Origin: Flavobacteriaceae bacterium NBU2977
GTDB taxonomy: Bacteria > Bacteroidota > Bacteroidia > Flavobacteriales > Flavobacteriaceae
Length of the DNA stretch: 64,000 bases
Direction: 5' to 3'
Assembly: GCA_019931105.1 (NCBI GenBank)
Contig: JAIOUW010000001.1
Span: 1,364,001 to 1,428,000, forward strand
How positions within the stretch are numbered: position 1 is the stretch's first letter; each line of letters starts with the position of its first letter. Below the pieces are notes generated by a model. It saw nothing but the letters and a program-made list of their open reading frames with translations. It ran no database searches and was not told where the DNA came from. Position numbers and translations under genes: made by a program. Below, piece after piece: positions 53,011 through 63,400 of this stretch.

Positions 53011-53937
53011 ATGGGTAGTTTTATTTTTATTCCGTTACTTTTTTTCGGTCTTATCATTCTTTTTTCCTCTTTTTTTATCGTTAAACAGCAGACCGCAGTG
53101 ATTATTGAGCGTTTTGGAAAGTTTCAAAGTATACGTCACTCAGGGCTACAAATGAAAATTCCGTTAATCGATCGTATCGCGGCCCGAATAGGACTCAAGA
53201 TTCAGCAATTGGATGTTATCGTCGAAACAAAGACGCTTGACGATGTGTTCGTAAAACTCAAAGTTTCGGTCCAATATGTCGTTATCAGGGATAAAGTATA
53301 CGAGGCCTTTTACAAACTTGAATACCCTCACGATCAAATAACGTCTTATGTATTCGACGTGGTCAGGGCCGAAGTGCCTAAAATGAAACTGGATGATGTC
53401 TTCGTGAAAAAAGATGATATAGCAATAGCGGTGAAAAGTGAGCTTCAAGATGCGATGCTCGACTATGGCTACGATATTATCAAGACCCTGGTTACCGATA
53501 TCGACCCAGATGCGCAGGTAAAAGCGGCGATGAACCGCATCAACGCCTCGGAGCGTGAGAAAATTGCAGCACAATTCGAAGGAGATGCGGCGCGCATACT
53601 TATTGTTGAAAAAGCAAAGGCCGAGGCCGAAAGCAAAAGGTTGCAAGGTCAGGGTATCGCCGATCAGCGACGTGAAATTGCGAGGGGTCTCGAAGAATCT
53701 GTAGAGGTTCTGAACAAGGTCGGTATCAACTCTCAAGAAGCATCTGCCCTAATTGTGGTAACACAACATTATGACACTTTGCAATCGATCGGCGAAGAAA
53801 CCAATACCAATTTGATCCTGCTGCCCAACTCGCCACAGGCCGGAAGCGATATGCTGAACAACATGGTGGCCTCGTTTACCGCAAGTAATATGATCGGTGA
53901 GCAAATGAAAAAAGGCAATCCAAGGAAAAAAGAATAA
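53011..53937 (+). CDS. SPFH/Band 7 family membrane protein (stomatin/QmcA-like)
   Basis: This 308-residue protein has an N-terminal membrane helix (residues 4-24, FIFIPLLFFGLIILFSSFFIV) and then the SPFH core: VKQQTAVIIERFGKF, GLQMKIPLIDRIAARIGLKIQQLDV and AFYKLEYPHDQITSYVFDVVRAEVPKM. A charged coiled-coil follows (ASEREKIAAQFEGDAARILIVEKAKAEAESKR), then QGQGIADQRREIARGLEESV, a typical QmcA/HflC tail. These proteins form ring-like membrane assemblies. It is a single gene, on the opposite strand to the RES pair. Confidence 0.93.
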   Translation: MGSFIFIPLLFFGLIILFSSFFIVKQQTAVIIERFGKFQSIRHSGLQMKIPLIDRIAARIGLKIQQLDVIVETKTLDDVFVKLKVSVQYVVIRDKVYEAFYKLEYPHDQITSYVFDVVRAEVPKMKLDDVFVKKDDIAIAVKSELQDAMLDYGYDIIKTLVTDIDPDAQVKAAMNRINASEREKIAAQFEGDAARILIVEKAKAEAESKRLQGQGIADQRREIARGLEESVEVLNKVGINSQEASALIVVTQHYDTLQSIGEETNTNLILLPNSPQAGSDMLNNMVASFTASNMIGEQMKKGNPRKKE

Positions 53938-54143
53938 TCCGTTTGTCTTGACTTTGGCAAATTTTAATGTTCAAAACCAAAATCAATCTAAAAATCGAAT
54001 TAAACGGCCCTATTGATCTGTTTGAAGCCGCGCTATCGCACTGGGTCAGGACTAAGCCAAAACGCTTTTAAATGGCTTTAAAACAAGTCTTTCTTGATAG
54101 AAAATCTCAATCGGTATATTTTAGTCGATAACTATTATCGATC

Positions 54144-55829
54144 TCAAGGTTTTTCCTTGATTTTGGCCCAAGTATCACGTAGGCCTACCGTTCTATTGAA
54201 AACCATTTTATCGGAAGTCGAGTCGGGATCCACACAAAAATAGCCCAACCGCTGAAACTGAAACCTATCACCGATGTTGGCTTCCTTTAAACTCGGTTCC
54301 AAGTATCCGGTAATGGTCTTCAAGGCATCTGGGTTGACAAAATCCAGAAAATTTTTGTTTTTATGCGTATCTGGGCTTTCATCTGTGAACAGTCGGTCAT
54401 ACAATCGTATTTCGGCCTCAAAAGCATGCTTTACCGAAACCCAGTGCAAAGTGCCTTTGACTTTTCGCAGGCTTTCTTCCGTTCCGCTGCCACTTTTGCT
54501 TTTGGGGTCATACGTACATTGTATTTCAACTATGTTGCCCTCCGCATCTTTGGTACAGCTTTCCGCTTTTATAATGTAGGCATTTTTAAGACGGACCTCC
54601 CCTCCTAATTTCAATCGAAAAAATTTCCGGTTCGCTTCCTCCCTAAAGTCCTCACGCTCAATATAAAGCTCTTTTGAAAAAGGCACTCTTCTAAACCCAG
54701 CAGCGTCATCCTCCGGATTGTTCTCTGCATCGAGCCACTCTTCATACCCTTCGGTATAATTTGTAATAACCACTTTTACCGGGTCTAAAACACCCATAAC
54801 CCTAGGCGCGATTTTGTTCAAATGTTCGCGCACATGGAACTCAAGAAGCGAAACATCGATAAGGTTCTCTCGTTTGGCGATTCCGATGGTATCTGCAAAA
54901 TTCCGAATCGATTCAGGGGTATAGCCCCGTCTCCGCAGTCCTGAAATGGTTGGCATACGAGGGTCGTCCCAACCCTTTACCACCCCCTGCTCGACCAACT
55001 GAAGAAGTTTCCGCTTACTGACAACGGTATGGCTAAGGTTTCTTCTGGCAAACTCCCTTTGTTTAGGGCGCACTTTACTCGGTTCGTATACTTGATCCAA
55101 AAACCAATCGTATAATTCACGATGCATGGCAAACTCAAGGGTACACAATGAATGGGTAACCTGCTCGATATAATCGCTCTCGCCATGGGTCCAATCATAC
55201 ATCGGATAAATACACCAATCAGTATTTGTTCTGTGGTGCGCTTTTTTCAAAACCCTGTACATAATGGGGTCTCGCATAAGCATATTGGGGGAAGCCATAT
55301 CTATCTTGGCCCGAACCACATGTGCTCCTTCCTCAAAAGCTCCTTCCTTCATCTTTGTAAAAAGATCAAGGTTTTCCTCCACCGTTCTATCCCTGTGCGG
55401 ACTATTCGTTCCAGGTTCTGTTGGAGTCCCTTTTTGAGCGGCAATCTCATCAGAAGATTGACTATCGACATATGCCATGCCCCTTTTAATCAATAAAACC
55501 GCCCAATCATATAGCTGTTGGAAATAATCAGAAGCATACCGTTCGGTATCCCATGAATAGCCCAACCACTCGACATCCCGTTTTATGGCATCGACATACT
55601 CTTGCTCTTCCTTTGCAGGATTGGTATCATCGAATCGCAAATTGACTGGCGCTTTGTAGCGTTGTCCAAGTCCGAAATTCAAACAAATGGAGCTAGCATG
55701 ACCAATGTGTAAATAGCCATTCGGTTCGGGTGGAAATCTAAACCTTAGATCCTCTCTTGGCAAACCGTTGGCCAAGTCCTCCTCAATAATATGCTCTATA
55801 AAATTCAGTGATTTAGGCTTATCGCTCAT
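54144..55829 (-). CDS. glnS: Glutamine--tRNA ligase
   Basis: This 561-residue class I synthetase charges tRNA-Gln directly. It has the HIGH motif RFPPEPNGYLHIGHASSICLNF, NLRFDDTNPAKEEQEYVDAIKRDVEWLGY, and the KMSKS-type VVSKRKL. The start at 55829 gives MSDKPKSLNF, the family N-terminus; a start 21 bases upstream would lie at the promoter -7 box. Presence of both gltX and glnS means the organism need not use the amidotransferase route. It is a single-gene unit. Confidence 0.96.
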   Translation of the reverse strand: MSDKPKSLNFIEHIIEEDLANGLPREDLRFRFPPEPNGYLHIGHASSICLNFGLGQRYKAPVNLRFDDTNPAKEEQEYVDAIKRDVEWLGYSWDTERYASDYFQQLYDWAVLLIKRGMAYVDSQSSDEIAAQKGTPTEPGTNSPHRDRTVEENLDLFTKMKEGAFEEGAHVVRAKIDMASPNMLMRDPIMYRVLKKAHHRTNTDWCIYPMYDWTHGESDYIEQVTHSLCTLEFAMHRELYDWFLDQVYEPSKVRPKQREFARRNLSHTVVSKRKLLQLVEQGVVKGWDDPRMPTISGLRRRGYTPESIRNFADTIGIAKRENLIDVSLLEFHVREHLNKIAPRVMGVLDPVKVVITNYTEGYEEWLDAENNPEDDAAGFRRVPFSKELYIEREDFREEANRKFFRLKLGGEVRLKNAYIIKAESCTKDAEGNIVEIQCTYDPKSKSGSGTEESLRKVKGTLHWVSVKHAFEAEIRLYDRLFTDESPDTHKNKNFLDFVNPDALKTITGYLEPSLKEANIGDRFQFQRLGYFCVDPDSTSDKMVFNRTVGLRDTWAKIKEKP

Positions 55830-55849
55830 AGCGCATTTTTTTAGCAGCA

Positions 55850-55857
55850 CAAAAGTA
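55850..55857 (-). promoter_or_regulatory. Promoter -7 box TACTTTTG for glnS
   Basis: TACTTTTG on the minus strand fits TAnnTTTG and lies 20 bases upstream of the preferred glnS ATG, supporting that start. No -33 TTG is certain. Confidence 0.55.
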
Positions 55858-56106
55858 GGAAAAATGCCGTAATGGTAGCCCCTAATACAGCCTCACTCCA
55901 CAATAAAAGCTTTTCACAACAATTTTAATTGCGCCCACAACATTAAATTCTTTGCGGGGTAATTAAATAACATATTTGTTGTTGAATACATAGGATTGGG
56001 CCAACTATTTACATGTTTTCCCCACCCGTTATAATCGTAAAACCCTAAAAGCATCAGACTGTTCCCAAAACGGAAACCACGGACCCACACAAAACCACAA
56101 CCTCTT

Positions 56107-58356
56107 ATGAGAACTAAATTATTTTATTCCGTACGTTTTTTGATACCAGTTATGCTAGTTCTAGCTTCTGTACAGATTCAGGCCCAAGTAATTGTTCCTG
56201 ATGCACCTGTGCCCGCCGATAACCCCAACTATCCAGGGAATGATCCTTGGACGGCGGCCTGCGCCCAAGAATCTTTCAACGAGTACTTTGTAGAGATAAC
56301 ATGGGCCGGAACGGCGAACAGCACAAACGAGTTCGTTCTTGAGCTTTCAGATGGCAACGGCAGTTTTGCGAGTGCCGTAGAATTGGGCAGGGTCGATGAC
56401 CAAAATACGAACAATACTTTTTTAATGTCATTTGCCCTACCCACGAATACCCGGGGCAATGGCTATAAAATGAGGGTAAGAAGTACCGATCCGGTATCAA
56501 CTAGCCCTGAATCGGCCGCTTACGAAATGTACTATATGGATGTTACGGGCAACCTGAACATAAGCCAACTTGGTGATGGGGTTCCACCTGGGCAAATCTG
56601 TTCTACCGGGCCTGTAACCCTTCAGGTCGACAACATTCCGAATCCAGAAACCTATCAGTATATTTGGTATCGCAGCGGTAGCCCCATGGCCGGTGAGAGC
56701 GGTCATACGCTAAACGTAACGCAATCGGCCATGTACCAGGCCGTAATAGATTATGGCAACACCTGTACGGGTTCGGGAAATACGGATTCCAATATTGTAG
56801 ATGTTACCATTGGTTCTTCGGGACAGGGTATCTTCATAACCCCACCTTCGAAAACGGCCTTATGTTCAGGAGATACTGAAACGCTCAGCATCAACGCCAC
56901 GGATCCTTCTTGGAGTTATAAATGGTATAAGAACGGGGCGGCCATTGCCGGAGCGACCTCATCAACATTTACGGTCGACGCTTCTATTTCTGGTTTTGAA
57001 GGAGACTATCAAGTCGAAATATCAAGTTCATCAATTTGTACCGAAAGGTCTGCCGCAATAACAATGACCAATTCCGACGGCTTTACGGTTACAAGGTTGA
57101 ATGACCCCAATGTTGTATTGCTTCCGGCCCAGACCGAGACATTGAGTATTTCAACAACTGCGACAGGACCCACTTATAAATGGTTTCGCAACAATATTGA
57201 AATTGCAGGAGCGACCGGAGCTTCGTACGACGCCTCTCAAGAAGGCACTTACTATGCCGAGATAACTCAAGGCGGTGGCACTTGCCCTGGAACGATCAAA
57301 AACTCTGAAACGACTACGGTGGTTACACCTGCTTCGTTCGAAATTACAATCGATTATGCGGCAGCTTATACCAGCTGTGTCAACACCGATATCGTTCTCG
57401 CATTACAGACTATCAATGCCGTATTGGCCGATAACAGTAAAATCGATGTGACTTCCGATGTGTCATCAAGTTTCACTTATCAATGGAAAAAGGATGGCGT
57501 GAACGTATCTGGAGCGACATCCGAAAACATAAGTCTGACAAATCCCGGCGAAAACGGTAATTATATTCTTGAAGGCAACTTAAGCACATACACTGCAACC
57601 TCAAACTCCCTTGCCGTGCAGCTCTTGACAAATGAAACAATCGCCATAACAAGTTCGGGCACCGTTTTCTGTAGTTCGGCCAACCCAATAACAATAGACA
57701 CCACCACTGACCTTACAACAGAATCTTTTGCCTGGCAAAGGGACGGCATCGACATCAATACGACAGATTTCGCTTTGAGCATTACAGAAACTGGTGTCTA
57801 TCGGCTAGTAATAGCTAAAAATGGATGTGATCTCATCTCAAACGAAATCACGATTACCCCTCTGGATCCCAACCTGATAACACTTAATCCCTCGGATACC
57901 ATAATTTTTCCCGAAGGAACGTCAAGGGTCGTAACCGCAAGCGGCGGTACCGCCTATCGCTGGTATGATAGCGACAACAATGAAATAGGCACTACGGACA
58001 GCTTTACATTTACTAGTGAAGGCGATTATACCTTAATCGCCAATATAGACGAATGTCAGGTAACCCGACAAATAACCGTTGAATATCTAGACACCTTCAA
58101 AGTGCCCAATGTCATTACGCCAAATGGCGATGGAGCCAATGATCAATGGATATTACCAAACTCATACTCAAATAAGACAGACGTAAATGTCATCATTTAT
58201 AACGATAAGGGCATCGAACTTCTGAACGTTACGGACTATCAGAACAACTGGCCCGAATCTTCAATGGCATTTCCACAACAGAATATGGTTTTTTACTATG
58301 TCATAAAAAATGCTTCTGAAACCCTTAAACAAGGAACCATAACCGTTATCCGCTAA
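56107..58356 (+). CDS. Ig-like repeat protein with gliding-motility C-terminal domain (SprC-like)
   Basis: This 749-residue secreted protein has a signal peptide (1-27, ending IQAQ), several Ig/PKD-like beta repeats (about 130-600) with W-Y-x-G pairs such as YQYIWYRSGSPM, SYKWYKNGAAI, YKWFRNNIEI and YQWKKDGVNV, and a C-terminal domain from about 665 (VPNVITPNGDGANDQWILPNSY) that is the type IX 'gliding motility-associated C-terminal domain' (type B sorting signal). It starts a three-gene operon; the next gene is five bases away. The order matches sprC-sprD-sprB of Flavobacterium johnsoniae, so SprC is the best guess for its role. Confidence 0.8.
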   Translation: MRTKLFYSVRFLIPVMLVLASVQIQAQVIVPDAPVPADNPNYPGNDPWTAACAQESFNEYFVEITWAGTANSTNEFVLELSDGNGSFASAVELGRVDDQNTNNTFLMSFALPTNTRGNGYKMRVRSTDPVSTSPESAAYEMYYMDVTGNLNISQLGDGVPPGQICSTGPVTLQVDNIPNPETYQYIWYRSGSPMAGESGHTLNVTQSAMYQAVIDYGNTCTGSGNTDSNIVDVTIGSSGQGIFITPPSKTALCSGDTETLSINATDPSWSYKWYKNGAAIAGATSSTFTVDASISGFEGDYQVEISSSSICTERSAAITMTNSDGFTVTRLNDPNVVLLPAQTETLSISTTATGPTYKWFRNNIEIAGATGASYDASQEGTYYAEITQGGGTCPGTIKNSETTTVVTPASFEITIDYAAAYTSCVNTDIVLALQTINAVLADNSKIDVTSDVSSSFTYQWKKDGVNVSGATSENISLTNPGENGNYILEGNLSTYTATSNSLAVQLLTNETIAITSSGTVFCSSANPITIDTTTDLTTESFAWQRDGIDINTTDFALSITETGVYRLVIAKNGCDLISNEITITPLDPNLITLNPSDTIIFPEGTSRVVTASGGTAYRWYDSDNNEIGTTDSFTFTSEGDYTLIANIDECQVTRQITVEYLDTFKVPNVITPNGDGANDQWILPNSYSNKTDVNVIIYNDKGIELLNVTDYQNNWPESSMAFPQQNMVFYYVIKNASETLKQGTITVIR

Positions 58357-58361
58357 CCAAA

Positions 58362-60467
58362 ATGAAATTTACCAAATTCATAGCACTACTAGTGATTTCC
58401 GTTTTGGTGTTGACCCCGACCAATGCCCAAAATGAAGATCCTATTTTACCTTTAAAGGTAGCGCCCCAAAACCTGTTAAAGTATAACCGGTTTTTGATCA
58501 ACCCTACCTTTTCGACCGTTCAGGAAGATAAGTCATACATTAATTTCCTTCATAGAAACCAATCAGTACAATTTGACAATAACGATCAAACGTACTTTTT
58601 GAGTTATAGCGGACGAATAGGTGACCGTAGCGGGCTGGGGCTAAGCGTTTACTCGCAACAGGTAGGTTTGGTGTCGAATATTGGGGTAATGGCCAACTAC
58701 GCTTACGGTGTCAAATTAAGTGATAAAAGCAACTTCACCTTTGGGGCGAACCTTGCCTATTATAATACGGGGTTCGATAGAAATAGTGCTTCTCCCTTAG
58801 ATCCCAACGACCAAGCCCTTCTAGGGACAGTTGACAGTAATATTCTATCATTTCAACCCGGTTTCAATCTTTCCTTCGGAAACTTCGATTTCGGTGCATA
58901 CGCTGAAAACTTATTCGATTACAATCTGAAAACAAGCGAACAGCTAACCGAATTTAAGGACAAGTCATATGCGGGCCACCTACAATATACCCATCGGTTC
59001 AAAAATGGGTCGGGTATCATGGAAAGCGCTAGGCTTATGCCTTTGGCAAGAGTACGTATGAACGCAAAAGACAGTCCCGTCCTCGGCAATCAAGATGATT
59101 TTACCCTAGGTGGAAGCCTTATTCTTGACCTGCCAAAACTTGGATGGGTTCAAGGAGGCTACGACAGTTTTTATGGTGCTTCCGCAGGTGTTGGCTTCAA
59201 CATCAACAAAAGGCTCTCTTTAGGATATACTATGGAAAAGGGGTACACCTCAGATCTTATTAATCTTGGTGTTACCCATGAAATTTCATTTGCCTACTCT
59301 TTCACACCGAACCTTACAGAAGACCGTGTTATGTTAGAGGAAAACAACGATCAACTTGTGGAAAACGAAGAATTGACCCAAGAAGACCTTGCCACAAATG
59401 ATGAAATAGAACAATTGAAAAGAAAATTGGCCGAAAACGACGCGATAATCGCCGAACTGATGTTCCGTCAAGATTCACTCGAAGCCAATCGCCAAAAAGA
59501 TTTGGAGCGCCGCTTTGAAATGGTCATGCGAATGGTGCGTAACGAAACGAGCGGTGAACGGCCCGACCTTGAAAAAAAGGCCGAAGACCTCTTCTTGACA
59601 GGAATCGACCGACCTCAGGTAGCTACAAGGAACTATAGCAACGACGGAGGGGTTTCTTCACTCGCTGTCAATTCTTCATTGCCAAAAGATGTGCTGGCCA
59701 AGGGCAACGATGCCGTTGCCGAACGTACCGTTGCACAAGACAACATCGGCGCACAAAACACATCCCCATCTTTGAACGACGTACAGCAAGACCCTATTAA
59801 AAGTAGAAAATTCAGAAATCTAGAAGGTGTACAAGAAGGGTACTATGTCGTAGCCAATGTCTATAAAGGTGGCCACTACCTAACCAAATTCATTGATGAT
59901 CTTGGCCAAAAGGGACTGTCGGCCGATTATATCGACAACCCGAACAATGGTCTCAAATATGTATATCTAAAGCGTTTTGACACTTGGGAAGAGGCGGTGG
60001 CCGCACATCAATCGAATATAGACGGCACCTACGATGGCGACCTTTGGATCATGAACGTTGATAACCGATATACCAATGAGCGTTATGCCAACAATGTTGA
60101 TAAACTTAAAGAAAAAGCCACCAAGTACGGTACCGATGTACTTCAAAAAAATGTGGTCGCCAATGATGAAATCGCCAATACCAGTAGCGAGGCCCGCACC
60201 TTTAAGATCGATGGTGTCGGATCAGGTTACTATATTATCGCAAATGTGTTCGCCAATCCAAAGAATGCGCGACGCTTTGTTGAGCTTTTAAACTCATATG
60301 GGCTAAGCGCGAGTTATTTCGTAAACCCGGAAAATAACTGGAGGTATGTATATCTCAAACGTCATGAATCATGGAACAACGCCCTAATATCATACTACTC
60401 AAAACTTAATGACGCCTACGATGATAAAATGTGGATCATGCGTGTCAACCCAAACTTAATGACTTAA
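58362..60467 (+). CDS. PorP/SprF-type barrel with coiled-coil and two SPOR-like repeats (SprD-like)
   Basis: This 701-residue protein starts with a signal peptide (1-22, ending NAQ). Residues about 30-315 are a PorP/SprF-like outer-membrane barrel: LLKYNRFLINPTFSTVQEDKSYINFLHRNQ and beta-rich strands to HEISFAYSF. Residues 325-395 are a coiled-coil (NDEIEQLKRKLAENDAII). Two SPOR-like units follow at about 486-567 (NLEGVQEGYYVVANVYKGG) and 614-701 (KIDGVGSGYYIIANVFANP), similar to each other and to residues 72-155 of the PorE-like protein at 31091. It probably attaches adhesin to the gliding machinery. The start is five bases after the previous stop. Confidence 0.8.
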   Translation: MKFTKFIALLVISVLVLTPTNAQNEDPILPLKVAPQNLLKYNRFLINPTFSTVQEDKSYINFLHRNQSVQFDNNDQTYFLSYSGRIGDRSGLGLSVYSQQVGLVSNIGVMANYAYGVKLSDKSNFTFGANLAYYNTGFDRNSASPLDPNDQALLGTVDSNILSFQPGFNLSFGNFDFGAYAENLFDYNLKTSEQLTEFKDKSYAGHLQYTHRFKNGSGIMESARLMPLARVRMNAKDSPVLGNQDDFTLGGSLILDLPKLGWVQGGYDSFYGASAGVGFNINKRLSLGYTMEKGYTSDLINLGVTHEISFAYSFTPNLTEDRVMLEENNDQLVENEELTQEDLATNDEIEQLKRKLAENDAIIAELMFRQDSLEANRQKDLERRFEMVMRMVRNETSGERPDLEKKAEDLFLTGIDRPQVATRNYSNDGGVSSLAVNSSLPKDVLAKGNDAVAERTVAQDNIGAQNTSPSLNDVQQDPIKSRKFRNLEGVQEGYYVVANVYKGGHYLTKFIDDLGQKGLSADYIDNPNNGLKYVYLKRFDTWEEAVAAHQSNIDGTYDGDLWIMNVDNRYTNERYANNVDKLKEKATKYGTDVLQKNVVANDEIANTSSEARTFKIDGVGSGYYIIANVFANPKNARRFVELLNSYGLSASYFVNPENNWRYVYLKRHESWNNALISYYSKLNDAYDDKMWIMRVNPNLMT

Positions 60468-60470
60468 CCA

Positions 60471-63400
60471 ATGAATAACTTTACCAGTAAAAAATTCTTT
60501 CTGGTCAGTGCCCTGTTGTTTTCTTTAATCGGCCTTTCACAGGAATTTACATCATTTACGCGAACCTATCCCTCAGGGGATAGCTTTAGGTATCAGAACA
60601 ACCTTAGAGGAGATCTTACCTTTATTGGCAACAACATTATAAACCGTGCCGAAGACCCGTCCATTGGTCCAAACACGCCCTATAACAACCAAAACGTAAG
60701 GGTGCCCCGTTGGCAGCGACCCCCAGACTATTACAATACAGAAACTGGCGGATACTGGAACTATAACGACTATAAAGACATGCGTTATATCGATGTCGAT
60801 AACGACGCTTCCACATTTAGTTCAAGCACCTCTACCTTTACCTTTACCGACCCAAGTTGCAGCCTGATACGATATGCAGGCCTCTATTGGTCGGCCACCT
60901 ACCCAAGTGCAACCGCTAACGGATCCACTACGCAAGCCAACACCATTCCCGTTGGCCAAGGAAGACAGACCGACAATAACCAGGTAAAGTTTAAGGTGCC
61001 CGGTGGCAGCTACGTAGATATCACCGGAGAGTTGCTATATGATGGTTTTTTCAGCGCCGACCCTGCTATGCGGGCCAACAGCCCTTATGCGTTCTACGCC
61101 GATGTTACAGACTTGATTACGCCTCTGGCGGATCCACAGGGAGACTATACCGTGGCCAATATTAGGGCGACTCAAGGCGCCCTGACCGGGCAAGGTGGTT
61201 CGGCTGGTGGCTGGACCCTGGTCATCGTTTATGAAAACCCGACCATGGTCGGTCGATTGATAACCACTTATGACGGTTTTGCATGGGTTCGCGGCACCAA
61301 TGTGGTGCCTATCAACTACTCGAACTTTATCACTATACCTTCTGGCCCGGTAAATGCCGACATCGGGGCCGCAACCCTGGAAGGCGATTTTTCAATCAAC
61401 GGAGACTTTATGCGTATTCGTGCGGCTTCCAATGCAAGTTTTACCACTGTTCAGGAGCAATCAGGGGGGCTCGATAGCAATAACTTCTTCAACAGTGATA
61501 TTACACTGGACGGGGTAATAACGACAAACAGAAATCCCAACAGTACCAATACGTTGGGCTATGATACCGATATGTTCCAAATGTCCAATCCGGGCAACTC
61601 GGTTATCCCGAACGATGAGACCGCCGCTACTTTCGAATTTCGCACCAACGGAGATCAATACTATCCGTTTTTCAACTCGTTCAATATCGAGATTATCGAG
61701 CCCAATATCGTGCTCGAAAAAAGAGTAGAGGACATCGGCGGAAACGACATTACGGGGCAAGGAGTAAACCTAGGACAAAATCTAGATTATGTATTGTCTT
61801 TTCAAAACATAGGTAATGATGATGCCACAGGTATCGATCCCAGCAATCCAGACTATCAACCGGGCGATAGTCCGATGTACACCATTCGCGATGTTTTGCC
61901 GATAAACGTCACCTTGGATGAATCAAGTATTGTGGCTCCTGCCGGAGTTACCCATTCCTTTGATCCGGCAACAAGAACGGTAACATTCTTTATACCGGAC
62001 AATTATGTCAACGCACAAGACCCCATCTATTCCATTAGGATGCGTGTTCGGGTCGCCGAAAACTGCTTTGATTTTATAGACGCTTGCTCTGATTTAATTC
62101 AAAACCTGGCTTACTCGACCTATGCAGGGGTTGAGAACAATAACAAAATTAGCGACGACCCCAGTGTAACCGATTTTAATGCTTGTGGTTTTGTAGTGCC
62201 GGGGGCGACCAATTTCCTTTTGGACGACCTCTCCGATTGTAATTTCAGACGTACCGTCGAACTTTGCGGAAGCGATGTCGTCTTAGATGCCGGCGATAAT
62301 TTTGATGCCTACGTATGGAAGCGCGATGATAATAACAACGGCATTTTTGATGCGTCAGATACCACAATAACGGATGGCGACCCCGATAACGACCCCAGTA
62401 CCATGACGGTCAATCAGGTCGGCACCTATATCGTTGATAAAATCGTGGCAGACCCTTGTAAGGGCTTTAAGGAAATCATCGATGTCGTGGCCTATGGGTC
62501 CGGCACGATAACCAATCCGATTATAGATTACTACAATACTGTAAACAGTGATGCCGACCCCACGAATGATTTGGCGGGCGAAATCGTACAGTGTAGTATT
62601 GACAATGATTTTTTACCCAAGCTATTCCTTTGTGGTCTAAATGATAGTAGACTCTTACAGGTCAATATTCTAGATGCCCAAAGCATCACGTGGGAAAAGC
62701 TTGATGAGTCGAGTTGCGCACCCACGGGCGACGATTGTGCCAACAAGAATTTGACATGTACGTGGGGTTCGGTGGGAACAGGAAACAATTTTAATGTTGA
62801 CAGCCCAGGAAAATATCGATTGTCGGTAACCTATCAAAATGGGTGCAACAACCGATTCTATTTCAACGTATTTCAGAACACGCTTGACATTCAATACAAC
62901 AAAAAGGACATTGTTTGTACAACCCCTGGAAATATTACGGTTACAAACCTAGGAAGCGGTTATGCCTACAGGTTGGTCGATGCCGATACGGGCACCGTAA
63001 TTCTGCCCTTTGGCCCTACCAAAAGCTTTGATTTTGCAGCAGGCGAAAACGGTGATTACAGGGTAGAAGTGGTTCAATTGGACAACAATGGTGACCCCAT
63101 TGCTGGCTCTTGTATTTTCAGCACACCCGATATTGGCATATTGGAAAGAGACGTCACCTATGAAGTAAACGTCACCAATGCCGGATGTACGGGCATGGGT
63201 TCCATTAACCTTAGAATTAACAATGCCGATCCCGATTATGAGTATGAAATCCGTCTTGACGACGGTTCAAACGGAGGGCAAGGAACTTTGGTTGACAATG
63301 AAACCGCCCAGCCCGACAATAACTTTACATTTACCGATCTAAATCCTGGAGATTACATTGCCATTGCCCGAACGGCTGATGGTTGCGAGCATATTGAACA

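Noticed and set aside
55858-56106. CATATTTG-like box upstream of the SprC-like gene
   Set aside because: Only seven of eight positions match and no -33 TTG is certain, so no promoter is called.
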